Positions 48,848-58,504 of a stretch of DNA of 64,000 nucleotides are shown piece by piece (the first letter of the stretch is position 1; each line of letters begins with the position of its first letter). The notes beneath the pieces were generated by a model. It saw only the letters and a program-made list of their open reading frames with translations, was not told the DNA's origin and did no database searches. A program made the translations under genes and the position numbers. Location of the stretch: NCBI RefSeq assembly GCF_024449095.1, contig NZ_CP024627.1, positions 682,001 through 746,000 of the forward strand. Reading direction: 5' to 3'. The stretch is from Vibrio coralliilyticus (lineage in GTDB: Bacteria > Pseudomonadota > Gammaproteobacteria > Enterobacterales > Vibrionaceae).

Positions 48848-49395
48848 AGGCTACGATAATGTTGTACTAACCAGTTTTCAGCATCGATCTCATCCGCTTT
48901 AAACTGGTTGGCGAAATGTTCGATCATTGCAGATAAGTACTCTCCGCTGTCACACATAGTGTCAAACAGTCTGTCTTCTGTTGCCGCTAATGAACCCGAT
49001 TGTGGCTGTGCTTTTGCGGCCAATAATACAGGAATTATATACTTGTCTTTGTTGGCTTGGTTGAGGTCTTTAAGCTGGCGAGCAGCTAGATGAACCTGAG
49101 CGATAGAGCTTGGCTGGTAATTATCGCTTTCCATGTCTATCCGAATAACGAATATGATCCCACGATAGAGCACTATTGACTCTATATCTTCAAGGTTTGC
49201 TCCCATGGGCAGGCGTAGTAGCACTTGTCCAGCTAGGTGAGGCAAGGTTTTCAACTGGGTTTGCAGCAGTGAAATTTTCCTTAGCCATGTTTGCTTCGCA
49301 TCGGCCTTTATTAGATCTAGGTCACTTAGGTTTGCACTATCAAGCTGGTGGCAGAAAGTGTAAAGAGGGGTATTGAGTAAGATTTTATCATTCAT
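48844..49395 (-). CDS. Small protein resembling a degenerate DUF2075-type nuclease-like domain
   Basis: About 183 residues. The middle, IESIVLYRGIIFVIRIDMES followed by a Q-x-HLAARQLKDLNQANKDKYIIPVLLAAKA stretch, resembles from memory the N-terminal restriction-endonuclease-like domain of DUF2075 helicase proteins, where the equivalent is FVIEFKVG. Here the E-x-K pair is replaced by R-x-D, and no helicase part follows. It is therefore probably catalytically dead or a remnant. The start is uncertain: ATG 49395 is taken because residues upstream look non-coding, but no good ribosome-binding site is seen. Confidence 0.5.
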   Translation of the reverse strand: MNDKILLNTPLYTFCHQLDSANLSDLDLIKADAKQTWLRKISLLQTQLKTLPHLAGQVLLRLPMGANLEDIESIVLYRGIIFVIRIDMESDNYQPSSIAQVHLAARQLKDLNQANKDKYIIPVLLAAKAQPQSGSLAATEDRLFDTMCDSGEYLSAMIEHFANQFKADEIDAENWLVQHYRSL

Positions 49396-49989
49396 CGCTT
49401 TTAAGGGGGTAATATGATTGCATCTACATTCTGATGGTGTATCGAGTACAAAGTAGAGCGCTTGATAAAAGACTACTCCATATTGATTCACTAGCTCAAG
49501 GAAGGTATATGAAAGATGAAACCTAATCAATTGACTTTAGTTTTAAAACTGAGCAATCACTACATCTTGGACATTTCATATACCAGTAGAAGAATGTGTT
49601 CCCTTCGTGATATTTAATTCAACTCTGGCATTACATTGCCGCTATAGTGATGTAGACATTGAGTTTATCTGTCGATACAGAGGCTTATGAATATTTTGCC
49701 TGAGTAACTGTAGGCTTAGAAGAGCAATTCTTTCTAGTTTAAGGAAAGTTCACCACTCGGGGCTTATACTAGGATAGTAACCAATGCTTCATCATAGTGT
49801 GAGCCACACAAGAGCTTGCAATGAGATTGATGAATTCTTCTGGCATTTATATTGATAAATGAGATAGTTTTACTTTCGCCTCACGCGTTAACGAAAAATA
49901 CAAATCCCGAGGCGGCAGATTAGGTAGTTACGTAGATGAGAAACACTCTACGTAAGTGTGAATGATACCGGGAATGAGTAAAATCAACT
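49396..49989. other. Intergenic region before cheV
   Basis: About 590 bases without a convincing gene. It should contain divergent promoters for the small minus-strand protein and for cheV, but I could not assign either with confidence. No terminator, RNA gene or repeat recognised. Confidence 0.5.
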
Positions 49990-50961
49990 ATGAGCGTTTC
50001 AAGCAGTACAATTCTTACAGAAAGTGGCACAAATGAACTTGAAATTATTGAATTTCACTTAGTTAAACAGATGCCCGATGGCTCTAAAAAAACCTGTTAT
50101 TACGGCATCAACGTCGCCAAAGTACGTGAAGTCATTCAGGTACCGGAAACGACCGATTATCCCAATGCTCAGCCTCATATGGTTGGTGTATTCTCTTCCC
50201 GAGATATTCTTACTCCTCTGGTCGACCTTGCTGGCTGGTTAGGTGTTCCAACGAGCAAAGATTTAGATAAGAAGTTTGTCATTGTGACGGATTTCAACCG
50301 CATGACTAACGGCTTTCTGATTGATAGCATTAGCCGTATTCATCGTATTTCATGGAATGATGTCGAATCTCCAAGCCAATTTCTTGAAGCTGGCGAACAA
50401 GACTGTGTAGTGGCAGTCGTGCGCAAAGATGGCAATCTGATAATGATCCTTGATTTTGAGAAGATCATCGCTGACATCAACCCAGAACTGAGTATGGAAA
50501 AATACGATGTCAAAGTGGATAAAAGTGTCGATCTCAACCAGAAAATGGTTTCTAAGCGTAATTCGAAGACTGTCATGGTGGTGGATGATTCGGCCTTTAT
50601 CCGCAGCTTGATCCAGGACACATTAAGCTCGGCGGGTTATAACATCATCGCATGTAAAGATGGTGGTGAGGCACATGAGAAGTTAATGGAAATTGCCGAA
50701 GTCGCGAAGAAGGAAAATTTACCTGTGACTGAACTGGTTGATGCGGTAGTGACGGATGTGGAGATGCCACGTATGGACGGTATGCACTTGGTGAAGCGTT
50801 TACGTGAATCCGATGCTTACAAAGAGTTACCGATAGTTATGTTCTCTTCTCTGATGAGTGATGATAACCGTGCCAAAGCTCTGGCTTTAGGTGCAAATGA
50901 CACTATTACTAAGCCAGAGATTGGTCGTATGGTCGCAATGATGGACCAATACATTTTCTAA
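49990..50961 (+). CDS. cheV: Chemotaxis coupling protein CheV
   Basis: Hybrid adaptor linking chemoreceptors to CheA and adjusting signalling by phosphorylation. The 323 residues have a CheW-like domain (about 15-170) and a CheY-like receiver domain (about 195-320) with VMVVDDSAFIRSLI, the phospho-acceptor Asp in VVTDVEMPRMDG, and SS and K in later strands (MFSSLMS, TKPEI). It stands apart from other chemotaxis genes, as cheV paralogues often do. Its end overlaps the convergent plsC-like gene by 4 bases. Confidence 0.94.
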   Translation: MSVSSSTILTESGTNELEIIEFHLVKQMPDGSKKTCYYGINVAKVREVIQVPETTDYPNAQPHMVGVFSSRDILTPLVDLAGWLGVPTSKDLDKKFVIVTDFNRMTNGFLIDSISRIHRISWNDVESPSQFLEAGEQDCVVAVVRKDGNLIMILDFEKIIADINPELSMEKYDVKVDKSVDLNQKMVSKRNSKTVMVVDDSAFIRSLIQDTLSSAGYNIIACKDGGEAHEKLMEIAEVAKKENLPVTELVDAVVTDVEMPRMDGMHLVKRLRESDAYKELPIVMFSSLMSDDNRAKALALGANDTITKPEIGRMVAMMDQYIF

Positions 50962-51722
50962 TGACTATGCTGTTGTTCTGAAAGCGCTTTATTCTTTTGT
51001 ATTTCAAGCTGGGCGACTTCGTTGTCCAGCTCTTTTATTTTTGCTGCCATTAATGTATGGCAATGCTCCGCCAGCTTTCGTGCATCTTCGATTTTATACC
51101 CAGAGACATCAATGGGCTCGAGCATTTCAGAAATCACCACACCATTGTTACGACGATTTAAGTCAATCTTGTTATGGGTAGTGCTGACACACATTGGCGT
51201 GATGGGGACTCCCGCTTCAATGGCCATACGGAATGCACCAGTTTTAAACGGTAGCAGCCCTCTTCCTTTGCTTCTTGTTCCCTCGGGGTAAACCCAAACA
51301 GACAGATCGCGTTGATGAATCGCTTCTGCGACTTGTTTGATCGTATCGCGTGCTTGAGATTTGTTCTCTCGGTTAATCAGTATGTTGCCAGTGATCCAGT
51401 AAAGTTGACCGAAGAAAGGGAGCCAGAGCAAGTCTCTTTTGCCAAGAGTGACGGTTCTTGGGCGAAGCATCCCCGGCGCTGTGACAAAGTCGTACACACT
51501 TTGATGATTAGAGATATAAACGCTATTGGCTGGTGTTGGAGCTCTATCTAAGCCACGTTGTATCAGTTTGAGGCCGACAAGTTTATGTAGCTGATTAAAC
51601 CAGCGGCAGAAGAAATAAACATGCCTTGGGTTTCTTGGGCTGAATAAGCAATAGATCAAAGCAAATAGTGTGGTAAAGACAATAAAAATTGCAGCCAAGG
51701 TCAGACGAATAATACCAAGCAA
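50958..51722 (-). CDS. plsC: 1-acyl-sn-glycerol-3-phosphate acyltransferase (PlsC family)
   Basis: Makes phosphatidic acid from lysophosphatidate and acyl-ACP or acyl-CoA at the inner membrane. The 254 residues have an N-terminal membrane helix (about 4-26), the catalytic HX4D motif in NHQSVYDF, and VYPEGTRSKGRG, followed by a coiled C-terminal tail. TTG at 51722 follows AGAGGAAAG by 8 bases and is accepted. Length is typical; paralogues are possible elsewhere. Confidence 0.93.
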   Translation of the reverse strand: MLGIIRLTLAAIFIVFTTLFALIYCLFSPRNPRHVYFFCRWFNQLHKLVGLKLIQRGLDRAPTPANSVYISNHQSVYDFVTAPGMLRPRTVTLGKRDLLWLPFFGQLYWITGNILINRENKSQARDTIKQVAEAIHQRDLSVWVYPEGTRSKGRGLLPFKTGAFRMAIEAGVPITPMCVSTTHNKIDLNRRNNGVVISEMLEPIDVSGYKIEDARKLAEHCHTLMAAKIKELDNEVAQLEIQKNKALSEQQHSH

Positions 51723-52271
51723 AATACTTTCCTCTTTAAATGCACATGCGTTATCAAACCGATGTAAATCATTCAGTTTAATCTAGAGTCTTCATTCTAT
51801 TTAACTCAATTGCAACAAAAAATACGTAAAAGCTTCTATCAAGTGTAAAAGTTACCTTCTCTGAAAGCTCAGTCCATTCCTGTGGACAACGGTTGCCAGA
51901 TACCAATTTCCGAACTCCTTATAATGATTAAATTATCAAAATTAAAGTTGTCTGTTTTTCTGATGTTTTGTTTTTTAACAAATGTTAAAACTATCACTTC
52001 TGCTTGTTGGTAAATAATCAATCATTAAAACCAATTTTAAATGCACTTCTTGTTATTAACTAATTGCTTTTTAAGGTTTTTTATTAACCAAAGTATGTTT
52101 ACTAATACTGTTGTTTAATTGATTTGTTGCCTGTTTATGAAGGTTTTGTTTTATAAAATGTTGGATGTTTTATAAGCGTGATTTATAGCTAGGGCTCTCT
52201 TGAGTAGTTATAAAAGATGACTGTTCATGGAGATAAAGTGAATAAAAATAGCTCAAAAAGGATCAGAGCAA
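51723..52271. other. Long AT-rich upstream region of the protease gene
   Basis: 549 bases, strikingly AT-rich, with many TTAACA/TTAAC words. An inverted repeat, TTTTAACA (51973-51980) and TGTTAAAA (51983-51990), and the segment AATCAAT are present. Such regions often bind H-NS and global regulators before secreted protease genes, but no specific operator was proven. No coding frame supported. Confidence 0.5.
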
Positions 52272-54623
52272 ATGCACAACATGATAAATAAAACCAAAGG
52301 AATATTCGTCCTATCGTCAATTACCGTGGCTATGGCTGGTGCTACGTCTGCGTTCGCAGCGTTGCCAACTGGCTTTAACGAGGCTGATTTGCCGACTAAA
52401 TATATAGTCAAGTTTAAAGAAGAGTCACCTGCACCTTTCTCAATGGCGAGCTCAGCAGTGGCACCATCGAAAGCGCGTGAAGCGGTATTAGATGAAGTGA
52501 AAGCGCGCAAAGTTGAAAAATTGGGTAACCAAGCACTTTACAGTGTGGAAGTAGACGACAGTGAGTTGTCGGCACTACGTGAAAACAGCCAAGTTGAATA
52601 TGTCGAGGTGGATCCTCCACGTTACTTATTAAGTGAAACTACCCCTTGGGGCTTCAATGCGGTGAATGCCCAATTATTAAGTGACTCCAATGCGGGCAAC
52701 CGTACAGTGTGTATTATTGATTCAGGTTACGACATCAGTCATAACGACCTGAGCGGCAACCGTGTACAAGGTACTAACGACAGTGGTACGGGATCATGGA
52801 GTTCTCCGGGTAACAATAATGCTCACGGTACTCACGTTGCGGGTACTATTGCAGCGATTGCTAACAACGAAGGCGTCAAAGGCGTGATGCCAAACCAGAA
52901 CGTGAATTTGCATATTGTTAAAGTGTTCAATGAATCAGGGTGGGGGTATTCATCGAGTTTAGTGAAGGCGATCCAGACCTGTGCGGATAACGGTGCAGAT
53001 GTAGTCAATATGAGTCTCGGTGGTAGCCAAGCGAGCCGAACTGAGCAAAATGCCCTTCAGTCGATTTATGATGATGGTGTTCTACTTATTGCTGCGGCAG
53101 GTAACTCAGGCAATACTGCACACAGCTATCCTGCCTCTTATGACGCTGTGATGTCCGTTGCAGCAGTGGATAACAAAAATCATCATGCAGCTTTCTCTCA
53201 AGCAACAGATCAGGTAGATATTGCAGCACCAGGTGTGGCGGTACTGTCAACTGTGACCGTCGGTGAGGGTGTACTGTCCGATATTACGATTAACGGAGTG
53301 AGTAACTTCGATCGTGGTGTCGTTCCACACAATCGTAAAATTCTCCAGTCAGGCGACTACATCTCAGATCCGATTGCCGGTACGTTTACCGCCCCTCTTG
53401 CTGCTTGTGATATCTCGTCAGGCAGCTATAACTGTGGTGACATGTCGGACAAGATCTGTCTGACTGAGCGTATTGATAATCAGGCAACAGGCGTGCGCCC
53501 AGAAATCAACCCAGTTAAGGCATGTTACAACGCAGGTGCCAAAGCTGCGATTGTATACAGTAATCAGGAGCTGTCAGGCTTACAGAACCCATTCGTACTG
53601 GATGACAACAACGATTATCGTATGGTTTCCGTTACAGTTGACCGCGAGTTCGGCCTAGAACTGGCGAATCAGCTTGGTCAAACCGTCACAGTCAAAACCA
53701 CCAAGGGTGAAGATTACGAGTACTATAATGGTACCTCCATGGCAACACCTCATGTCACTGGTGTTGCAGGCTTAGTATGGAGCTACCACCCAACGTGTAC
53801 AGCGCAACAAGTACGTAAGGCACTGACCGCGACAGCAACTGACATCGACTCAGAAGGCCGTGATAACCGTACTGGCTATGGTCTAGTGAATGCGGATGCT
53901 GCGAAGGCATACTTGGATGTAGGCTGTAATGGCCCTGTTGACCTTAGTAAAGTTCTGGAGAATGGTGTCGCGAAAACGTCACTGTCTGGCGGAAGTAAAT
54001 CAAGCACGGTTTACACTTTCGATGTTCCTGCCGATGCCAGCCAAGCGACGTTTACTCTAAGTGGTGGCACAGGCGATGCCGATATGTATGTTCGCTTCAA
54101 TGGTACACCTAGCACCGGTGTTTACGATTGCCGTTCATGGGAGCAGGGTAACGGTGAGAGTTGTTCTCTCAATGTCACTTCTGCTGGTACTTATGAAGTT
54201 CTAGTTTATGGTTATTCCGCTTACTCAGGCGCTTCACTCGTTGCTTCTCATAATGGTAATGATTCTAGTAGCCAGGCACCATCTAGCTACACAAACTCTG
54301 ATGCAGTCGCCATTCCAGATAACAGCAGTGCTGGTGTAACGAGCACACTCGACGTACTGCGTTCTGGTGATGCTGGTACCGTTTCTGTTGAACTTGACAT
54401 CAGCCATACTTACATTGGTGATTTGCGTGTTACTTTGACATCTCCAACGGGCCATGAAGTGGTTTTGCATGACAATGCGGGTGGTTCAGCCAACAACATT
54501 GCCAACACTTATCAGGCTAACTTTAGTGGGTATGAGTCGAAAGGTACATGGAAGCTGAGTGCTGTAGACAATGCCAGTCAAGATACGGGCAGCATCAACA
54601 GCTGGACTCTATCTTTTCAATAA
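52272..54623 (+). CDS. Secreted subtilisin-like serine protease (S8) with PA, PPC and P domains
   Basis: Extracellular protease of 783 residues. In order: signal peptide (1 to about 29), I9-type inhibitor propeptide (about 43-120), S8 catalytic domain with Asp150 (IIDSGYD), His185 (HGTHVAGT), oxyanion Asn278 and Ser489 (NGTSMATPHV), a PA-like insertion (about 335-475), a PPC domain (about 575-655) and a C-terminal proprotein-convertase P domain (about 685-783). ATG 52272 has AAGG upstream; a second Met lies three codons in. All catalytic residues are present. The next gene starts 9 bases on and encodes a separate propeptide-like protein. Confidence 0.93.
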   Translation: MHNMINKTKGIFVLSSITVAMAGATSAFAALPTGFNEADLPTKYIVKFKEESPAPFSMASSAVAPSKAREAVLDEVKARKVEKLGNQALYSVEVDDSELSALRENSQVEYVEVDPPRYLLSETTPWGFNAVNAQLLSDSNAGNRTVCIIDSGYDISHNDLSGNRVQGTNDSGTGSWSSPGNNNAHGTHVAGTIAAIANNEGVKGVMPNQNVNLHIVKVFNESGWGYSSSLVKAIQTCADNGADVVNMSLGGSQASRTEQNALQSIYDDGVLLIAAAGNSGNTAHSYPASYDAVMSVAAVDNKNHHAAFSQATDQVDIAAPGVAVLSTVTVGEGVLSDITINGVSNFDRGVVPHNRKILQSGDYISDPIAGTFTAPLAACDISSGSYNCGDMSDKICLTERIDNQATGVRPEINPVKACYNAGAKAAIVYSNQELSGLQNPFVLDDNNDYRMVSVTVDREFGLELANQLGQTVTVKTTKGEDYEYYNGTSMATPHVTGVAGLVWSYHPTCTAQQVRKALTATATDIDSEGRDNRTGYGLVNADAAKAYLDVGCNGPVDLSKVLENGVAKTSLSGGSKSSTVYTFDVPADASQATFTLSGGTGDADMYVRFNGTPSTGVYDCRSWEQGNGESCSLNVTSAGTYEVLVYGYSAYSGASLVASHNGNDSSSQAPSSYTNSDAVAIPDNSSAGVTSTLDVLRSGDAGTVSVELDISHTYIGDLRVTLTSPTGHEVVLHDNAGGSANNIANTYQANFSGYESKGTWKLSAVDNASQDTGSINSWTLSFQ

Positions 54624-54632
54624 GGAATGAGT

Positions 54633-54977
54633 ATGAAGAAGCAGAGATTAAAATCATTTTCCTATGTTGGCGCTCTCAGCCTACTGGTCGCGACTTTCTC
54701 CGCCAATGCAATGGCAGGAAATCCGGCGTTTCCCCCAGTGGAAAAGAGACCAGCACAGGCTGCTGAGCAACCAAGGTTCTTTGTGAAGTATCATGAAGGC
54801 AAAGAGCAGCAGGCCAGAGAGCTTCTTCGTTCTCATGATATTGAAGTGGTTGATGTTTTAGATAATCAGCAGGTGCTGGTGGTATCTGCGACTCAGGAAC
54901 AAATCGATGAGCTAAACGATAATGAGCTGATTGATTATACAGAGCCAGAGCCTATCCGACGTCTTTACTCACAATAA
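54633..54977 (+). CDS. Stand-alone I9/propeptide-like secreted protein
   Basis: A 114-residue protein with a signal peptide (1 to about 28, SANAMA) and one domain (48-112) that parallels the protease's own propeptide: FFVKYHEG versus YIVKFKEE at the start, and ELNDNELIDYTEPEPIRRLYS versus ALRENSQVEYVEVDPPRYLLS at the end. It is probably an inhibitor, chaperone or both for the upstream protease. The AAGGA at 54622-54626 fits ATG 54633 (6-base gap), not the ATG at 54627. It overlaps the protease stop, so translation is coupled. Confidence 0.75.
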   Translation: MKKQRLKSFSYVGALSLLVATFSANAMAGNPAFPPVEKRPAQAAEQPRFFVKYHEGKEQQARELLRSHDIEVVDVLDNQQVLVVSATQEQIDELNDNELIDYTEPEPIRRLYSQ

Positions 54978-55351
54978 TCAATGCGCCCTAAGGGGCGCTT
55001 TTTTATGCTTTACTGGCGTTGTTTACACAATAAAGTGGTTACAATTGTGTAGCTGGCTTGGCATTCTTATGAAGCGTTTGTCAGTTCACCGTTTGGTGGC
55101 TGAGTTGCTGCTCTTCTTTCTCCATCGCATCCTATTATTCATCGAATTTTCATATCCTATGAGTGATAGTCAGTGACTCTGACTTGCTTTACTGTTTCAA
55201 CTTCTGTCTTTTTTGTTTATAGCTCAAATTATAAATTCGGCTTTTATTACGTTGAAAATAGGCTTTTTTGTTAATTTGTGGTTTTTGGTTATAATAAATA
55301 ATTAGACCTCTAAGTATTTTTGAGGTGTGGTTTAGATAAAGAGAGAAAACT
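54978..55351. other. Intergenic region before the aspartokinase gene
   Basis: 374 bases holding the protease terminator and an AT-rich leader with a GAGAGAAAAC ribosome-binding region. No other feature recognised. Confidence 0.5.
54983..55004 (+). terminator. Terminator after protease pair
   Basis: GCGCCC (54983-54988) pairs with GGGCGC (54993-54998), followed by six Ts. It closes the two-gene protease unit. Confidence 0.92.
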
Positions 55352-56761
55352 ATGTCCCACACGGTAGAGAAAGTGAGTGGTTCATCAATGTCTGCGTTTG
55401 ATGCAGTTTTGGATAATATCATTCTGAAACCTGAGCCTAGAGCAAGATATAACCGTATTTTTGTTGTGCCTGCCTACCAAGGAATTACAGACGCCCTTCT
55501 AGAAAATCATCGTACGTTTGAGCCTGGGGTTTATCAGTATATTTTGTCTGGAGGGGAGGAATGGGAAAGTCAGTTAGACAGTGTTATTCAAAGGTTATTA
55601 CTAGTGAATGAGAGTGTATTCGCTGATCCCATATTACGCAGAAAAGCGGATGAATTCATTTTGGAACGTGTATCTTGTACTCGTCAGTGGATCCGCCACT
55701 ATTTATCTACTAGGAAGCCGATAGATGATGCATCTCATCAATACTATTGGCAGCCGGTTCGAGAGCGGCTGGCATCAATAGGTGAGGCTCATAGTGCTTA
55801 CAATACTGCCTTGAAGGCAAAGCGCCATGGTGTGCAAACTCGGTTCATCGACTTAGCTGGCCCTCCTAATGAGCCGCGTGAATCTCTTGATAGCCAAGTT
55901 TGGAATCGTTTAGAGGGGGTAGACTTAAACTGCGAACTTCCAGTTGTTACCGCTTATGCATCTTGTGAAAGGAGTGACACTTGTCATGATGATCGCCGTT
56001 ACGGTGATTTAACCTTGAGTAGAATAGCGGCATTAACTGAAGCTAAACAGGCGGTGATACATCAATGTTCTCATCTGAGTTCGGGCGATCCCGATTTAAT
56101 TGGTACTGAGCTGGTAAACCCGATTGGGCAATCAAGCTATCAAGTAGCCAATGAACTGTCAGCCTTGTCTCACGATCTTGTTCATCCTGATGCCATTGAA
56201 GAGCTTTCCCAAGAGAATATTGACTTGCAGGTGAAATGCACCTTTGAACCTGAACATCCGGGGACTGTTATTAGCCATGACCATTGCTCAACAGAGCAGA
56301 AAGTGGACGTTGTGACAGGGAGAGACGATGTTTGTGTGTTAAAAATAATTCTTACCGAGGGTAATTCGGATTTGGCTGATCTAAAACATCAGCTTTTCTC
56401 CTTACCCAATGTTAACCTTCTGCACCATGATGAGCGGAGAGAAACACTCTGTTATTACTTTGATTGCTCGGTGTCTAATTTTGGTAAGATATTGACTCAA
56501 GCCAAAAAGTGCTTACCTAACGCTGAACTAACCGTTCAACGAGTGGCTTTACTGTCCGTTTTGGGGGCGAAAATATCAGGTGAGCAGACTTTACGCCTAG
56601 GCTGCCAAGCACTAGAGATGCAAGGGATATTACCTGATAATATTCATTACACTGAAGGTGATAATAGCGTAAAGTTTGCGGTGGCAAGTGTTCAGTTCAG
56701 AGCGGCTCTATGTGCTTTGCATGATGTATTTTTAAATACTACCGCAGATCGCAATCACTAA
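55352..56761 (+). CDS. Orphan, divergent ectoine-type aspartate kinase
   Basis: Aspartokinase homologue of 469 residues. The start MSHTVEKVSGSSM, the AYQGITDALLENHRTFEPGVYQ stretch, GEAHSAYN, DLTLSRIAALTEAKQAVIH and CTFEPEHPGTVIS follow, segment by segment, the specialised Ask_Ect enzyme of ectoine operons, and an ACT-domain region closes it. But ectABC is absent here. Several active-site motifs differ: the usual GGTS reads SGSS, RGYSE reads RRYGD, and the K in KEFHLSSADP is Q. It could be a working but diverged enzyme or a pseudoenzyme. Identification is from memory of the family. Confidence 0.72.
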   Translation: MSHTVEKVSGSSMSAFDAVLDNIILKPEPRARYNRIFVVPAYQGITDALLENHRTFEPGVYQYILSGGEEWESQLDSVIQRLLLVNESVFADPILRRKADEFILERVSCTRQWIRHYLSTRKPIDDASHQYYWQPVRERLASIGEAHSAYNTALKAKRHGVQTRFIDLAGPPNEPRESLDSQVWNRLEGVDLNCELPVVTAYASCERSDTCHDDRRYGDLTLSRIAALTEAKQAVIHQCSHLSSGDPDLIGTELVNPIGQSSYQVANELSALSHDLVHPDAIEELSQENIDLQVKCTFEPEHPGTVISHDHCSTEQKVDVVTGRDDVCVLKIILTEGNSDLADLKHQLFSLPNVNLLHHDERRETLCYYFDCSVSNFGKILTQAKKCLPNAELTVQRVALLSVLGAKISGEQTLRLGCQALEMQGILPDNIHYTEGDNSVKFAVASVQFRAALCALHDVFLNTTADRNH

Positions 56762-56782
56762 TTTTTAGCTTCAGCCCCAGTA

Positions 56783-58504
56783 TTAGATATCCTGTATTGT
56801 TGAAATCGTATTACGTCCTTTGTCCTTTGAGAGATAAAGAGTCGCGTCTACGGCTTCTAAAAATGCTTGAGGTGATGTGTTTCTTTCAGGGACGATGGCT
56901 CCCAGTCCAATACTTAATGTGACATGTGAAGAAATGGGTGAGTCTGGGTGTAATATTTTTCCTCTGGCCATCGCTTCTTGAATTCGGTGTGCCACAGAGA
57001 GCGCATCATCGAGGGGGGTGTTAGGCAGTAAGACGACGAACTCTTCTCCTCCATACCGAGCGACCATGTCGCTGTTTCGATGAACGGCTTGGTCAATGAG
57101 ATTCGCAACCTGTTTGAGGCAAGCATCACCAGCACTATGACCTAAGCTATCGTTGTACTTTTTGAAAAAATCGATATCGATCATGATCAAGCCAAGGGAA
57201 GTTCCGTCTCGATGGCATCTTTTCCACTCTTCTTCGAGTAAATCATCAAACGCTCTTCGGTTACTAATACCTGTTAAAGCATCTTTTAATGACAGTAATT
57301 CTAAATCTCTGTTGAGTCGGGCTAGGCTTTCATTGGCTTGGAATAGTTCTAAGGTTTTTTCACTGACTCTTTGTTCTAGCACTTGATTAGCATCGATGAG
57401 TTTGTCTGCCATTTGGTTAAAAGCTTGAGCAAGCATTCCAAGTTCATCTTTCGTAAAGTACTGAATTCTTTGGGATAAATCACCGTTGGCAATCATAGAT
57501 GCCACGTAAGTTAAATCAATGATGGGTTTAGTGATCGTTCGAGATAGGATGAGCACAACAATGCCCCCTACGAGTGCAGTTGCCAGAGAAGAGATGATCA
57601 GAAACTGCCTTTGTTCACTGATTATCCCAAGCGCATCGGCATGATCTATTTTGTACACAAGTCCTAAGTTCAGCTCTTTGAATGCATAAGCGACGGCGAG
57701 TACATCATGACCTTTGTGATCGATGTAGGTGGTTATATCATCATCTTTCTGCCTCACTAGGGCGAAAGGGTCAACCCACGAACCCTGCTCATACCCTAAA
57801 GTCAGAGCTACTGGGTAAATAGGGGTAATACTACCCGTATTTGGGTTTTGATAAACCAGAGTTGTCTCTTCTGAGTTGCCAAGCCCAAACTGGGTATCTG
57901 TGACCACAGAAAAATCACTCAAATTCATTTCGAGTATGGCGTACCCAATAAGGTGCCCATCAAGCTGCAATCTCTGTGAAATAAACAAAGTCGTCACATC
58001 AGTTTCTTTATTTAGATTAAATGCTATGGCGTACCGCTTGTCTTTGGCGGGAAGCAACTGCCGTTTGATTTCTCCGTTGGCGTGGATGTTAGCAGAGGAA
58101 GTGACTACTTGAGCATCTGCGTTGGTCACTATGATGTTCTGAATACTTTTGATCGATGCTTTAGCATCCGTGATTATTTTATATATTTTATGGACATGTG
58201 CTGTGCTCTCATCACTTGTTTCAGATTGCTTTAATTTACTTAGTGCGATTCTCAATTGTGTTCTTGAGCTTATTAATGCAATGCGTTCTTGGTATTTTTT
58301 GATAATTTGAAAAACCGCATTTCTTTTATTATTCGCAACGGTTTTAAGGTGGTTAACGACAACCATTTCAATCGATTCTTGGCTTTTATAGTGATAAACC
58401 GATCCTGTAATGATCAAAGAAAGCATAATAATACTTAGTAAAATAACGGTGATTTTTTGCCTGATGCCAATACCAGTGGGCTTATACGTTTTATTGATAG
58501 GCAT
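56783..58504 (-). CDS. Membrane diguanylate cyclase (Cache-like sensor, HAMP, GGDEF)
   Basis: Makes c-di-GMP in response to a periplasmic signal. The 573 residues have a membrane helix (about 16-36), a periplasmic Cache-like domain (about 37-295), a second helix (about 298-320), HAMP (about 320-375), a short coiled coil and a GGDEF domain. The motif is GGEEF, an active variant, and an inhibitory RxxD site (RNSD) lies five residues before it. The ligand is unknown. It is convergent with the aspartokinase gene and divergent from the globin-coupled cyclase. Confidence 0.92.
   Translation of the reverse strand: MPINKTYKPTGIGIRQKITVILLSIIMLSLIITGSVYHYKSQESIEMVVVNHLKTVANNKRNAVFQIIKKYQERIALISSRTQLRIALSKLKQSETSDESTAHVHKIYKIITDAKASIKSIQNIIVTNADAQVVTSSANIHANGEIKRQLLPAKDKRYAIAFNLNKETDVTTLFISQRLQLDGHLIGYAILEMNLSDFSVVTDTQFGLGNSEETTLVYQNPNTGSITPIYPVALTLGYEQGSWVDPFALVRQKDDDITTYIDHKGHDVLAVAYAFKELNLGLVYKIDHADALGIISEQRQFLIISSLATALVGGIVVLILSRTITKPIIDLTYVASMIANGDLSQRIQYFTKDELGMLAQAFNQMADKLIDANQVLEQRVSEKTLELFQANESLARLNRDLELLSLKDALTGISNRRAFDDLLEEEWKRCHRDGTSLGLIMIDIDFFKKYNDSLGHSAGDACLKQVANLIDQAVHRNSDMVARYGGEEFVVLLPNTPLDDALSVAHRIQEAMARGKILHPDSPISSHVTLSIGLGAIVPERNTSPQAFLEAVDATLYLSKDKGRNTISTIQDI

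Noticed and set aside
49626..49640. Sigma-54-like TGGCAT...TTGC upstream of cheV
   Set aside because: The GG-to-GC spacing is one base too short and the match is otherwise partial.
52010..52040. LuxR/HapR-like site before the secreted protease gene
   Set aside because: Only about 13 of 22 positions match, with only one good half (AATCAAT), in very AT-rich DNA.
54931..55176. 81-residue frame spanning the protease terminator
   Set aside because: Runs through a strong terminator hairpin and has no protein-like composition or ribosome-binding site.
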